Assembly: GCF_021172045.1 (NCBI RefSeq)
Contig: NZ_CP087164.1
Location: 1,736,001-1,800,000, forward strand
From: Capillimicrobium parvum
Lineage (GTDB): Bacteria; Actinomycetota; Thermoleophilia; Solirubrobacterales; Solirubrobacteraceae
Direction: 5' to 3'
Length of the DNA: 64,000 nt
Shown: piece after piece, positions 1 through 7,427 of the stretch
Layout: the number at the start of each line of letters is the position of its first letter
Numbering within the stretch: position 1 is the first letter of the stretch
Notes under the pieces: model-generated
Database searches by the model: none
What the model was told of the DNA's origin: nothing
What the model saw: only the letters and a program-made list of their open reading frames with translations
Made by a program: the position numbers and the translations under genes

Positions 1-2
1 GC

Positions 3-719
3 AAGCCGGCCACGATCGCGCGCATGGAGGAGGTGGCGCGGGCGGTACGGGGGCTGAACGCGGGGGAGACGGTGACCTACGAGGGCGCCGAGATCACCCA
101 GGACTGGCCGGCCCCGCGCGTGCCGATCGTCTTCGCGTCGACCGGGCCCCGATCGCTGCGCGCCGCGGGACGCACCGCCGACGGCGTGTACCTCAAGCTC
201 GGGGTCGACCCCGACGTCCTGCGCTACGCCGTGTCGAACCTCGCCGCCGGCCGGGCCGAAGGGGGGCGGACCCTCGACGGCTTCCGCGTGGCCGCGATGG
301 TGCCGGTGGCCGTCGACGACGATCCGGCGGTCGCGCGCGACGAGGTCCGCGGGTTCGCCGCGGCGATCGCGCGCGCCGCGGCCCGGGCGATCCCGCCCGA
401 GGACCTGCCGCAGGAGATCGCGGCGACGATCGCCGAGCTCGAGCGCGTCTCCTCGGTGGCGCGCGGGCGCCAGAGCTACGTGCAGTGGCTGCACAGCCCG
501 GAGTACGCGCGGATGATCCCCGACGCGATCGTCGACCGGTTCGCGATCGCCGGGACGGCGGCTCAGGTCGCCGGCCGGATCGCGGGCCTGGGCGCCGCGG
601 GGGTCACCGAGGTGATCGCCCCGCTCGCGATGCCCGATCCCCGGCCGGCGCTGGGGAGGATCGGGGCCGGGGTCATGCCGCTGCTCGCGGCGACGCATCC
701 GGGCGGCCGCCGAGCCTGA
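3..719 (+). CDS. LLM class (luciferase-like) flavin/F420-dependent oxidoreductase, 5'-truncated by window edge
   Basis: The frame is open from base 3, and the codons before the first ATG at 24 (KPATIAR) read as protein, so the gene starts upstream of the window. The visible 238 residues look like the C-terminal two-thirds of a bacterial-luciferase-like TIM barrel. They include a PIVFASTGPRSLRAAGRTAD segment near the start, which resembles the strand-turn region of F420/FMN-dependent oxidoreductases, and a late IAGTAAQVAGRIAGLGAAGV segment typical of the family's last helices. The family carries out F420- or FMN-dependent redox chemistry; the substrate cannot be told. It ends 22 bp before the convergent mftR gene. 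F420 and mycofactocin enzymes often co-occur in actinobacteria, but no functional link is shown here. Confidence 0.85.
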   Translation, partial: KPATIARMEEVARAVRGLNAGETVTYEGAEITQDWPAPRVPIVFASTGPRSLRAAGRTADGVYLKLGVDPDVLRYAVSNLAAGRAEGGRTLDGFRVAAMVPVAVDDDPAVARDEVRGFAAAIARAAARAIPPEDLPQEIAATIAELERVSSVARGRQSYVQWLHSPEYARMIPDAIVDRFAIAGTAAQVAGRIAGLGAAGVTEVIAPLAMPDPRPALGRIGAGVMPLLAATHPGGRRA

Positions 720-740
720 CCTTCGCCGGGCCGGCCGGCG

Positions 741-1343
741 TCATCGCGAGCTCGACGTGCTGAATCCGCCGGCGAGTGCGCGGTAGCCGGCGTCGATCGT
801 GGCGGCGAGGTCGCGTGATGGGTCGTCGACCCAGACGACGAAGGCGGCCATGGAGGTGCCGAGGGCGGCGTGGGCGATCGTCTGGGGGAGGTGGTCGTCG
901 GGGTGCTGGGCGAGGCGGTGGGCGGCGAAGTCGGCGATGACGCGTCGCCATGCTTCGTATCGGAGCATGGAGTGGGCTTGGAGGGCGGAGACGGTCGTGA
1001 TCAGCGTCATACGGATGCGCAGGTCGGGGAGCTGGTCGTCGGGGTAGGTGTTGGATGCGACGACCGCGTGGCGCAGCGTGGTCATGAGCGGCTCGTCGGT
1101 GGGTCGGGCGGCGAGCTCGGCGCGGAGCCGTTCGCAGACGAGCTCGAAGTCGCCCCAGACGGTGTCGTTCTTGGAGGAGAAGTAGCGAAACAGGGTGCGG
1201 CGGCCGACGCCGACGGCGCGGGCGATGTCGTCGATCGTCGTCTCGTCGAAGCCTTGGCGGGCGAAGAGGTCCAGGGCGATGCGGGCGACCTCCTCACGGG
1301 TGGTGCTCGCGGGGCGGCCTCGGGTGGGGTTGATTTGTGGCAC
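741..1343 (-). CDS. mftR: Mycofactocin system TetR-family regulator
   Basis: This 200-residue protein has an N-terminal TetR helix-turn-helix (about residues 15-60: TTREEVARIALDLFARQGFD, then TTIDDIARAVGVGRRTLFRY). The C-terminal domain is all-helical, as expected for ligand binding. It diverges from mftA with 57 bp between the starts, the usual place for MftR, a repressor of the mycofactocin locus that responds to acyl-CoA in mycobacteria. The start is a GTG at 1343; the only in-frame codons upstream lead to a TAA at 1358-1356, so no other start exists. No clear ribosome-binding site precedes it. An inverted-repeat-like element overlaps its start (see 1334-1378). Confidence 0.9.
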   Translation of the reverse strand: MPQINPTRGRPASTTREEVARIALDLFARQGFDETTIDDIARAVGVGRRTLFRYFSSKNDTVWGDFELVCERLRAELAARPTDEPLMTTLRHAVVASNTYPDDQLPDLRIRMTLITTVSALQAHSMLRYEAWRRVIADFAAHRLAQHPDDHLPQTIAHAALGTSMAAFVVWVDDPSRDLAATIDAGYRALAGGFSTSSSR

Positions 1344-1378
1344 GGGGTGCGGTAATTATTCCGGGACTGCCGACACAA
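1334..1378. promoter_or_regulatory. Possible MftR operator / divergent mftR-mftA promoter
   Basis: In the mftR-mftA gap, TTTGTGGCA (1334-1342) faces TGCCGACACAA (1368-1378). They form an imperfect inverted repeat (TTGTG-GGCA type) around an A/T-rich stretch, GGTAATTATT at 1351-1360, that stands out in this GC-rich sequence. The left arm overlaps the mftR start, so binding could control both directions. Assigning it to MftR is inference from position. Confidence 0.45.
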
Positions 1379-1400
1379 GCGACGAGCAGGAGAGGTTCGC

Positions 1401-1541
1401 ATGGATCAGGTTGTGGTGGACGAGCGTCCCGTCGAGCAGATGGAGGAGGCGGCCTCGGTCGAGCAGGCCGAGCCGGTCCTCGTCGAGGACGATCTGTTGA
1501 TCGAGGACGTGTCGATCGACGGCATGTGCGGCGTGTACTGA
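1401..1541 (+). CDS. mftA: Mycofactocin precursor peptide MftA
   Basis: This 46-residue peptide starts MDQVVVDERP and ends with the family signature IDGMCGVY directly before the stop. The core is acidic, as in other MftA peptides. In the known pathway MftC decarboxylates the C-terminal Tyr and cross-links it to the preceding Val. MftE then releases the Val-Tyr-derived unit, which becomes the redox cofactor, and MftF adds sugars. AGGAGAG lies 6 bases before the ATG as a good ribosome-binding site. It is the first gene of the mft operon and ends 2 bp before mftB. Confidence 0.97.
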   Translation: MDQVVVDERPVEQMEEAASVEQAEPVLVEDDLLIEDVSIDGMCGVY

Positions 1542-1543
1542 TC

Positions 1544-1825
1544 ATGGTCGCGTTCGACGCCGAGCGGCCGTGGCGTCTGGGACGGCAGGTGGCGCTGCGG
1601 CCGGAGCCGTTCGGCGCCCTCGCATATCACTTCGGGACGCGGCGGCTGTCGTTCCTCAAGAGCCCGGCGCTGGTCGGGCTGGTGGAGTCGCTCGAGCGCC
1701 ACGACAGCGCTCGGGAGGCCGTGGCCGCGGCCGGGGTATCCGATTGCGAGGTGCCGGTCTACGAGAAGGCGCTGGCCCGGCTGGCGGACACGGGGATGAT
1801 CGAGCGGAGGGGGGCGGCGGCATGA
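1544..1825 (+). CDS. mftB: Mycofactocin RiPP recognition chaperone MftB
   Basis: This 93-residue protein has the PqqD-like RiPP-recognition fold. Key features are WRLGRQVALRPEPFGALAYH near the N-terminus (the strands that grip the leader peptide) and RRLSFLKSPALVGLVESLE after it. It binds the MftA leader and presents it to the radical-SAM enzyme MftC. The start is the ATG at 1544, just after mftA, and the stop overlaps the mftC start (ATGA at 1822-1825), which implies translational coupling. Its length is normal for the family. Confidence 0.95.
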   Translation: MVAFDAERPWRLGRQVALRPEPFGALAYHFGTRRLSFLKSPALVGLVESLERHDSAREAVAAAGVSDCEVPVYEKALARLADTGMIERRGAAA

Positions 1826-3003
1826 GCGCGACGATCGCGCCGAAGCGGCTGGTCGAGCATTTCGAGGCCGGGCTCGATGCGCCGATCTGCCTGACGTGGG
1901 AGCTGACGTACGCGTGCAACCTGGCCTGTGTGCACTGCCTGTCGAGCTCGGGGCGCCGCGATCCGCGCGAGCTGTCGACCGCGGAGTGCAAGCGGGTGAT
2001 CGACGAGCTCGAGCGGATGCAGGTCTTCTACGTGAACATCGGCGGCGGGGAGCCGACGGTGCGCCGGGACTTCTGGGAGCTCGTCGACTACGCCACCGCC
2101 CATCAGGTCGGCGTGAAGTTCTCGACGAACGGCAGCCGGATCACGCCGGAGCGAGCGGCGTGGCTGGCGGCGAGCGACTACGTCGACGTGCAGATCTCGC
2201 TGGACGGCGCGACGGCGGAGGTCAACGACCGGGTGCGTGGCCCGGGGTCGTATGCGATGGCGTTGGGGGCGATGGAGCACCTGGCGACCGCGGGCATGCG
2301 CGACTTCAAGCTGTCGGTCGTCGTCACGCGTGAGAACGCGGGGCAGCTCGACGCGTTCAAGGCGATCGCGGACCGTTACGGCGCGCAGCTGCGGCTGACG
2401 CGGCTGCGGCCGTCGGGGCGCGGCGCGGACGTCTGGGACGAGCTGCACCCGACGGCGCAGCAGCAGCGCACCGTCTACGACTGGCTGCTCGAGCACGGCG
2501 AGCAGGTGCTCACGGGCGACTCGTTCTTCCATCTGTCGGCGTACGGGCAGTCGCTGCCGGGGCTGAACCTGTGCGGCGCGGGCCGGGTCGTGTGTCTGAT
2601 CGATCCGGTCGGCGACGTGTACGCGTGCCCGTTCGCGATCCACGAGGAGTTCCTGGCCGGCAACGTGCGCGAGCCGCGCGGGTTCGCCGGGGTGTGGCGG
2701 GACTCGGAGCTGTTTGCCGAGCTGCGGCGGCCGCAGTCGGCGGGTGCGTGCGGCAGCTGCGGGTTCTACGACGCGTGCCGCGGCGGCTGCATGGCGGCGA
2801 AGTTCTTCACGGGGCTGCCGCTGGCCGGGCCGGATCCGGAGTGCGTGCTCGGCCACGGCGAGCGGGCGCTGGCCGCGCGGGGCGATGCCCCCGCGCCGAA
2901 GCCGTCGGTCGACCACTCCCGTCGCCGGCCGCCGAAGCGCGATTGCGACGAGGATCCGCTCGCGGACTTCTGGCGCACGGTCGAGGCCCCGGTGCCCGTC
3001 TGA
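1822..3003 (+). CDS. mftC: Mycofactocin radical SAM maturase MftC
   Basis: This 393-residue radical-SAM/SPASM protein has the cluster-binding CxxxCxxC at C32, C36 and C39 (TYACNLACVHC), the SAM-binding IGGGEPTVRRDFWELV stretch, and a Cys-rich C-terminal SPASM region (including CGSCGFYDACRGGC) for auxiliary iron-sulfur clusters. It catalyses the oxidative decarboxylation and Val-Tyr cross-link of MftA. It overlaps mftB by 4 bp, and its last base is the A of the mftD ATG. The tail after about residue 350 is rich in Arg/Pro and likely variable. Confidence 0.97.
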   Translation: MSATIAPKRLVEHFEAGLDAPICLTWELTYACNLACVHCLSSSGRRDPRELSTAECKRVIDELERMQVFYVNIGGGEPTVRRDFWELVDYATAHQVGVKFSTNGSRITPERAAWLAASDYVDVQISLDGATAEVNDRVRGPGSYAMALGAMEHLATAGMRDFKLSVVVTRENAGQLDAFKAIADRYGAQLRLTRLRPSGRGADVWDELHPTAQQQRTVYDWLLEHGEQVLTGDSFFHLSAYGQSLPGLNLCGAGRVVCLIDPVGDVYACPFAIHEEFLAGNVREPRGFAGVWRDSELFAELRRPQSAGACGSCGFYDACRGGCMAAKFFTGLPLAGPDPECVLGHGERALAARGDAPAPKPSVDHSRRRPPKRDCDEDPLADFWRTVEAPVPV

Positions 3004-4202
3004 TGGCGAGCACGAAGGAGTGGTTCGAGTCGGTCGCCGAGGCCCAGCGCCGGGCGAAGCGGCGCCTGCCGAAGTCGGTCTACGGGGCCTTGGTGGCGGG
3101 GGCCGAGCGCGGCGGCACGTTGGACGACAACGTGCGGGCGTTCGGCGAGCTGGGGCTGATCCCGCGGATCGCGACGGGGCTCGGCGGCGGCCGGGAGCTG
3201 GCGACGACCGTGCTCGGTCAGGAGGTGTCGCTGCCGGTGGTCGTGTCGCCGGCCGGGGTGCAGGCGGTGCATCCCGAGGGCGAGGTCGCGGTCGCGCGTG
3301 CGGCGGCGGCGTCGGGCACCGCGATGGGGCTGAGCTCGTTCGCGAGCAAGCCGATCGAGGAGGTCGCGGCAGCGAACCCGAAGGTGTTCTTCCAGACGTA
3401 CTGGATGGGCACCCGCGAGCGCATGGTGCACGTGATGGACCGGGCGCGCACGGCGGGGGCGCAGGGGCTGATCGTCACGCTCGACTGGACGTTCGCGCAC
3501 CGCCGCGACTGGGGCAGCCCGGCGATCCCCGAGCGCCTGGACCTCAAGACGATGGCGCGGCTGGCGCCCGAGGTGCTCTTGCGGCCGCGGTGGCTGGCGG
3601 ATTGGGCGCGGGGCGGCGGGGCGCCGGATCTCGCGGTGCCGAACGTCGCCGGACCGGGCGAGCCGCCGCCGTCGTTCTTCGGCGCCTACGGCGAGTGGAT
3701 GATGACCCCGCCCGCGACGTGGCCCGACATCGCCTGGATGCGTGAGGCGTGGGGCGGTCCGTTCCTCGTCAAGGGCATCATGCACCCGGACGACGCGCGA
3801 CGGGCGGTCGAGATCGGCGCCGACGCGATCTCGGTGTCCAACCACGGCGGCAACAACGTCGACTCCACACCGGCGTCGATCCGGGCGCTGCCCGGCATCG
3901 TGGATGCGGTCGGCGATCACGTCGAGGTGCTGCTCGACGGCGGCATCCGGCGCGGCAGCGACGTCGTCAAGGCACTCGCGCTCGGCGCCCGGGCGGTGTT
4001 GATCGGCCGCGCGTACCTCTGGGGGATGGCGGCCAACGGTGAAGCGGGCGTGCACAACGTCCTGGAGATCCTGCGCGCCGGGATCGACGAGACCCTGGTC
4101 GGGCTCGGCCGGGCGTCGATCCACGACCTGACGCCGCGGGACGTCCTGATGGCGCCGGGCTTCGCGATCCACGACGGCGCGGGAGCATCGTCGCCGGCAT
4201 GA
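3003..4202 (+). CDS. mftD: Mycofactocin FMN-dependent dehydrogenase MftD
   Basis: This 399-residue protein belongs to the alpha-hydroxyacid dehydrogenase (lactate/glycolate oxidase) TIM-barrel family. The FMN/active-site signature SNHGGNNVDSTPASIRALP is present, followed by VLLDGGIRRGSDVVKALALG, which binds the FMN phosphate. In the pathway MftD oxidatively deaminates the AHDP intermediate to give the redox-active premycofactocin. The ATG at 3003 shares bases with the mftC stop, and the mftE start overlaps its end. Confidence 0.95.
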   Translation: MASTKEWFESVAEAQRRAKRRLPKSVYGALVAGAERGGTLDDNVRAFGELGLIPRIATGLGGGRELATTVLGQEVSLPVVVSPAGVQAVHPEGEVAVARAAAASGTAMGLSSFASKPIEEVAAANPKVFFQTYWMGTRERMVHVMDRARTAGAQGLIVTLDWTFAHRRDWGSPAIPERLDLKTMARLAPEVLLRPRWLADWARGGGAPDLAVPNVAGPGEPPPSFFGAYGEWMMTPPATWPDIAWMREAWGGPFLVKGIMHPDDARRAVEIGADAISVSNHGGNNVDSTPASIRALPGIVDAVGDHVEVLLDGGIRRGSDVVKALALGARAVLIGRAYLWGMAANGEAGVHNVLEILRAGIDETLVGLGRASIHDLTPRDVLMAPGFAIHDGAGASSPA

Positions 4203-4888
4203 GCGCGGCGCTGGCGGACGCGACCTGGACGCAGCTCGAGGGCGGGGCGCGGCCCCGCGTTCTCGCGGTGCCGGTCGGCTCCACCGAGCAGCACGGACCG
4301 CATCTGCCGCTGTCGACCGACACGGACATCGCGGTGGCGATCGCGGGCGAGGTGGCCCGGATGCGTTCGCAGGTGGTGGTGGCGCCGGCGGTCGCGTACG
4401 GCTCCAGCGGAGAGCACGCCGGCTTCCCCGGCACGCTGTCGATCGGCCGGGCGGCCACCGAGCTGCTGCTCGTCGAGCTCGGCCGCTCCGCGAGCGCGAC
4501 GTTCCCGCGGATCGTGTTCATCTCCGCGCACGGCGGCAACCGCGAACCGGTCGTGCGCGCACAGCGGCGGCTGCTCGCGGAGGACCGCGACGTGCTCGCG
4601 TTCTTTCCCGCCTGGCGCGGCGACGCCCATGCTGGGCGCACGGAGACGTCGCTCATGCTGGCGGTCGCGCCGGAGCGCGTCCGGATGGACCGGGCGCGGG
4701 CCGGGGAGACGGCGCCGATCGGCACCTTGATGGCGAAGCTCGTCGCCGCCGGGGTGCGCCCGGTGAGCGGCAACGGCGTCCTCGGCGATCCCACCGGCGC
4801 GACGGCGCAGGAGGGGCGGGCCCTGCTCGCGGAGGCCGGCGCGGCGCTGGCGCGAATGGTCGACGACCGGCCGGTGGACGCGGCGTGA
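4199..4888 (+). CDS. mftE: Mycofactocin peptidase MftE (creatininase family)
   Basis: This 229-residue creatininase-like metallopeptidase has the metal-binding motifs GSTEQHGPHLPLSTDTDIA (about residues 25-43) and SAHGGNREPV (about 107-116). It cleaves matured MftA to release the C-terminal two-residue-derived core. It overlaps mftD by 4 bp (ATGA) and the following SDR gene by 4 bp, so it sits inside one translationally coupled operon. The length is normal. Confidence 0.95.
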   Translation: MSAALADATWTQLEGGARPRVLAVPVGSTEQHGPHLPLSTDTDIAVAIAGEVARMRSQVVVAPAVAYGSSGEHAGFPGTLSIGRAATELLLVELGRSASATFPRIVFISAHGGNREPVVRAQRRLLAEDRDVLAFFPAWRGDAHAGRTETSLMLAVAPERVRMDRARAGETAPIGTLMAKLVAAGVRPVSGNGVLGDPTGATAQEGRALLAEAGAALARMVDDRPVDAA

Positions 4889-5679
4889 CGGGCGTCGCGA
4901 TCGTCACCGGCGCGGCCCGCGGGATCGGCGCGGCCACGGTGCGGCGCCTGGCGGCGGACGGCTGGCAGGTGATCGCCGTCGACCTGTGCGCGGACGACCC
5001 GCGGCTGCCGTACCCGCTCGGCACGGAGGCGGAGCTGGAGCGGGCGGTGGCCGACGCCGATGCGGCCGGCCCCGGCGCGGCCATCGGCCGCATCGCAGAT
5101 GCCGGAGACGCCGAGGCCATGGCGCGCATCGTCGCCGAGGCGCAGGAGCTCCATGGCGGGCTGGACGCGTTCATCGCCTCGGCCGGGGTGATCGCGGGCG
5201 GCGTGCCGCTGTGGGAGATGGCGCCCGACCAGGAGCGCGCGGTCGTCGAGACCGATCTCCTCGCGGTGATGACCGGCGCGCGGGTCGCGATCCCGGCGCT
5301 GCTGAGCCGTCCGCAGCCGCGGTCGGGCCGGTACCTGGCCGTCGCATCCACGGCCGCGACGCGCGGGCTGCCGCTGCTGGCCGCCTACTGCGCGGCCAAG
5401 GCCGGGGTCACGGGGCTCGTGCGGGCGCTGGCGGCCGAGCTGCGCGGCACCGGCGTGACCGCCAACGCCGTGAGCCCGGGATCGACCGCCACGCCGATCC
5501 TCGACGAGAGCGCGCGCCTCTACCAGCTCGAGTCCGCGGAGGCCTTCGCGGCCCAGCAGCCGCTCGACCGGCTCATCCGGCCCGACGAGGTCGCCGCCGT
5601 GCTCTGCATGCTCGCCGGCCCGGACGGCGCCGCGGTGACCGGCGCGACCGTCCCGGTCGACGGCGGCCTGGCGCTGTGA
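4885..5679 (+). CDS. Mycofactocin-associated short-chain dehydrogenase
   Basis: This 264-residue SDR has the cofactor motif TGAARGIGAAT near the N-terminus, the catalytic pair in YCAAKAG (about residues 172-178) and the NAVSPGSTATPI loop. It starts with a GTG that overlaps the mftE stop and ends on the GTG start of mftF, so it is embedded in the mft operon. SDRs tied to mycofactocin loci are thought to hold nicotinamide tightly and hand electrons to mycofactocin; that applies here by context, not by any residue I can point to. The substrate is unknown, probably an alcohol. Confidence 0.88.
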   Translation: MTGVAIVTGAARGIGAATVRRLAADGWQVIAVDLCADDPRLPYPLGTEAELERAVADADAAGPGAAIGRIADAGDAEAMARIVAEAQELHGGLDAFIASAGVIAGGVPLWEMAPDQERAVVETDLLAVMTGARVAIPALLSRPQPRSGRYLAVASTAATRGLPLLAAYCAAKAGVTGLVRALAAELRGTGVTANAVSPGSTATPILDESARLYQLESAEAFAAQQPLDRLIRPDEVAAVLCMLAGPDGAAVTGATVPVDGGLAL

Positions 5680-7163
5680 CGCCGCTGCCGTCCGGCTTCG
5701 GGCTCGTGCTCGACCGGTCCGTGCGCCGCTACCGCGACGGGCGAGTGCTCGTCGGCGGCCAGCCTCCGCGCCGTATCCGGCTCAGCGACGCGGGCCGGGC
5801 GGCGCTCGCCGATCTCCTCGCCGGCCGCGCCGGCTCCCCGCCGGCCATGCGGCTCGCGCGCCGGCTGGTCGACGCGGGCCTCGCCCATCCGCGCCCGCCG
5901 GCCGCCGCCGCCGGCCCGCTCGACGTCACGGTCGTCATCCCCGCCCGAGACCGGCCGGAGGCACTGCGCCGCTGCCTGGCGAGCCTCGACCCGGCGACGC
6001 CCGTGGTCGTCGTCGACGACGGCTCGGAGGATCCGGCCGCGGTGGCCGCCGTCTGCCGCGACCATGGCGCGCGGCGGCTGCACCACGAGCGAAGCGCGGG
6101 TCCGGCGACCGCGCGCAACACCGGGGTGGCCGCGGCGACGACCGAGCTGATCGCGTTCCTCGACAGCGACTGCATCGCGGACCCCGGCTGGATCGGTCGC
6201 TTGGCCGGCCACTTCGCCGACCCCCTCGTGGGCGCCGTCGCGCCTCGGATCCGGCCCTGGTTCCTGGTCTGCGGCGACGGCTGGGTGAGCCGGTTCGACC
6301 AGGCCCGCTGTGCGCTCGATCTCGGCCCCCGTGAGAGCCTCGTCGGGCCGGGCCGGATCGTCCCCTACGTCCCGTCCGCGGCGCTCATCGCGCGGCGCCG
6401 CGCCCTTCCCGCCTTCGACGAGCGGCTCCTGCACGGCGAGGACGTCGATCTCGTCTGGCGCCTGAACGACGCCGGATGGCGCGTCCGCTACGACCCGGGC
6501 GTCGTCGTCGAGCACGAGGAGCCGCAGACCCTACGGGCGCTGCTGGACCGCCGATGGCGCTACGGCACCTCCGCGGCCCCGCTCGCCCGCCGGCACCCGG
6601 GCCGGTTCGCCGCGGTCGTCACGCGGCCGGTCCCCGCGGCGGCCGCGGCGTTGCTCCTCGCGCGTCGCCCCGTGGCCGCGGCCTGCCTCGTCGCGGCCCA
6701 GGCGGCATGGTGGCAGCGGCGCCTCGGACCGGCGGGGCTGCCCGCGCGGCGGACATTCGCCTGGTCGGCGCAGGCCGTGGGGGAGACGCTTGTCGGCTGC
6801 GGGGCAGCGGCGACGACGTACGCCGCGCCCCTGCTCGCGCTCGGGCTCTCGCGCCGGGCGACCCGCGCCCCCGCCGCACTCCTCCTGGCCGGCGCGCCGG
6901 TCGTCACGTGGGTGCGCCGCCGGCCCGCGCTCGACCCGGTTCGCTGGACGCTGGCCTCAGTGTGCGAGGACGTCGCCTACGGCGCGGGCGTGTGGCGGGC
7001 GTGTGCTTCGCAGCGCACCGTCGATCCGGTGCGGCTCGTGTTCATCCGGCGCCCTTCTCCCCCCACGGGTTGGCCAGGAGGGCCGTCTCGGGTTCGGCGG
7101 GAACGCGCACGTCGGCCGGCGGGAACGCCTCCTGCAGATGCGCGCCCGCGCCGCGGTCGGTGA
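5676..7163 (+). CDS. mftF: Mycofactocin glycosyltransferase MftF
   Basis: This 495-residue protein has an N-terminal region of about 85 residues with a PqqD-like flavour, then a GT2 glycosyltransferase domain. Visible motifs are VTVVIPARDRPEALRRCL, VVVVDDGS, the metal-binding FLDSDCI, and a late HGEDVDLVWR acid motif. The C-terminal part is hydrophobic (AAAAALLLARRPVAAACLVA and nearby) and may be membrane-associated. MftF adds beta-1,4-linked glucose units to mycofactocin. The GTG at 5676 overlaps the preceding stop. The last ~45 residues are very Arg/Pro-rich and may be a lineage-specific extension. Confidence 0.93.
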   Translation: MTPLPSGFGLVLDRSVRRYRDGRVLVGGQPPRRIRLSDAGRAALADLLAGRAGSPPAMRLARRLVDAGLAHPRPPAAAAGPLDVTVVIPARDRPEALRRCLASLDPATPVVVVDDGSEDPAAVAAVCRDHGARRLHHERSAGPATARNTGVAAATTELIAFLDSDCIADPGWIGRLAGHFADPLVGAVAPRIRPWFLVCGDGWVSRFDQARCALDLGPRESLVGPGRIVPYVPSAALIARRRALPAFDERLLHGEDVDLVWRLNDAGWRVRYDPGVVVEHEEPQTLRALLDRRWRYGTSAAPLARRHPGRFAAVVTRPVPAAAAALLLARRPVAAACLVAAQAAWWQRRLGPAGLPARRTFAWSAQAVGETLVGCGAAATTYAAPLLALGLSRRATRAPAALLLAGAPVVTWVRRRPALDPVRWTLASVCEDVAYGAGVWRACASQRTVDPVRLVFIRRPSPPTGWPGGPSRVRRERARRPAGTPPADARPRRGR

Positions 7164-7427
7164 TCTCGATCCGGTCGCCGTGGCGCCAGACGCGCGGCCG
7201 GTTGCGCGTGCGCGACCTGCTCAAGGAGCCCGCACACCGCGGCACGCGACCCCCGCAAAGCGGTCGTCTGCCGTCCGGTCATGGGGCCGCCGGGCGTCGA
7301 CGCGGGCCGGGGAGTCCCGTATGGCTGGACACGGTGTCTGCCAGCATCCGCCGTGCTACGGTCGCGACGAAGAGCGCCGCTTGTCCGCCGGCAAACGGGA
7401 CTCATCGAGAGGAATCGGAGGGAGATG

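Noticed and set aside
7042-7245. A 67-codon minus-strand frame with a protein-like stretch (GDRIEITDRGAG... LLANPWGEK)
   Set aside because: It overlaps the mftF tail, has no start signal and no family I recognise; it might be a relic but cannot be supported.
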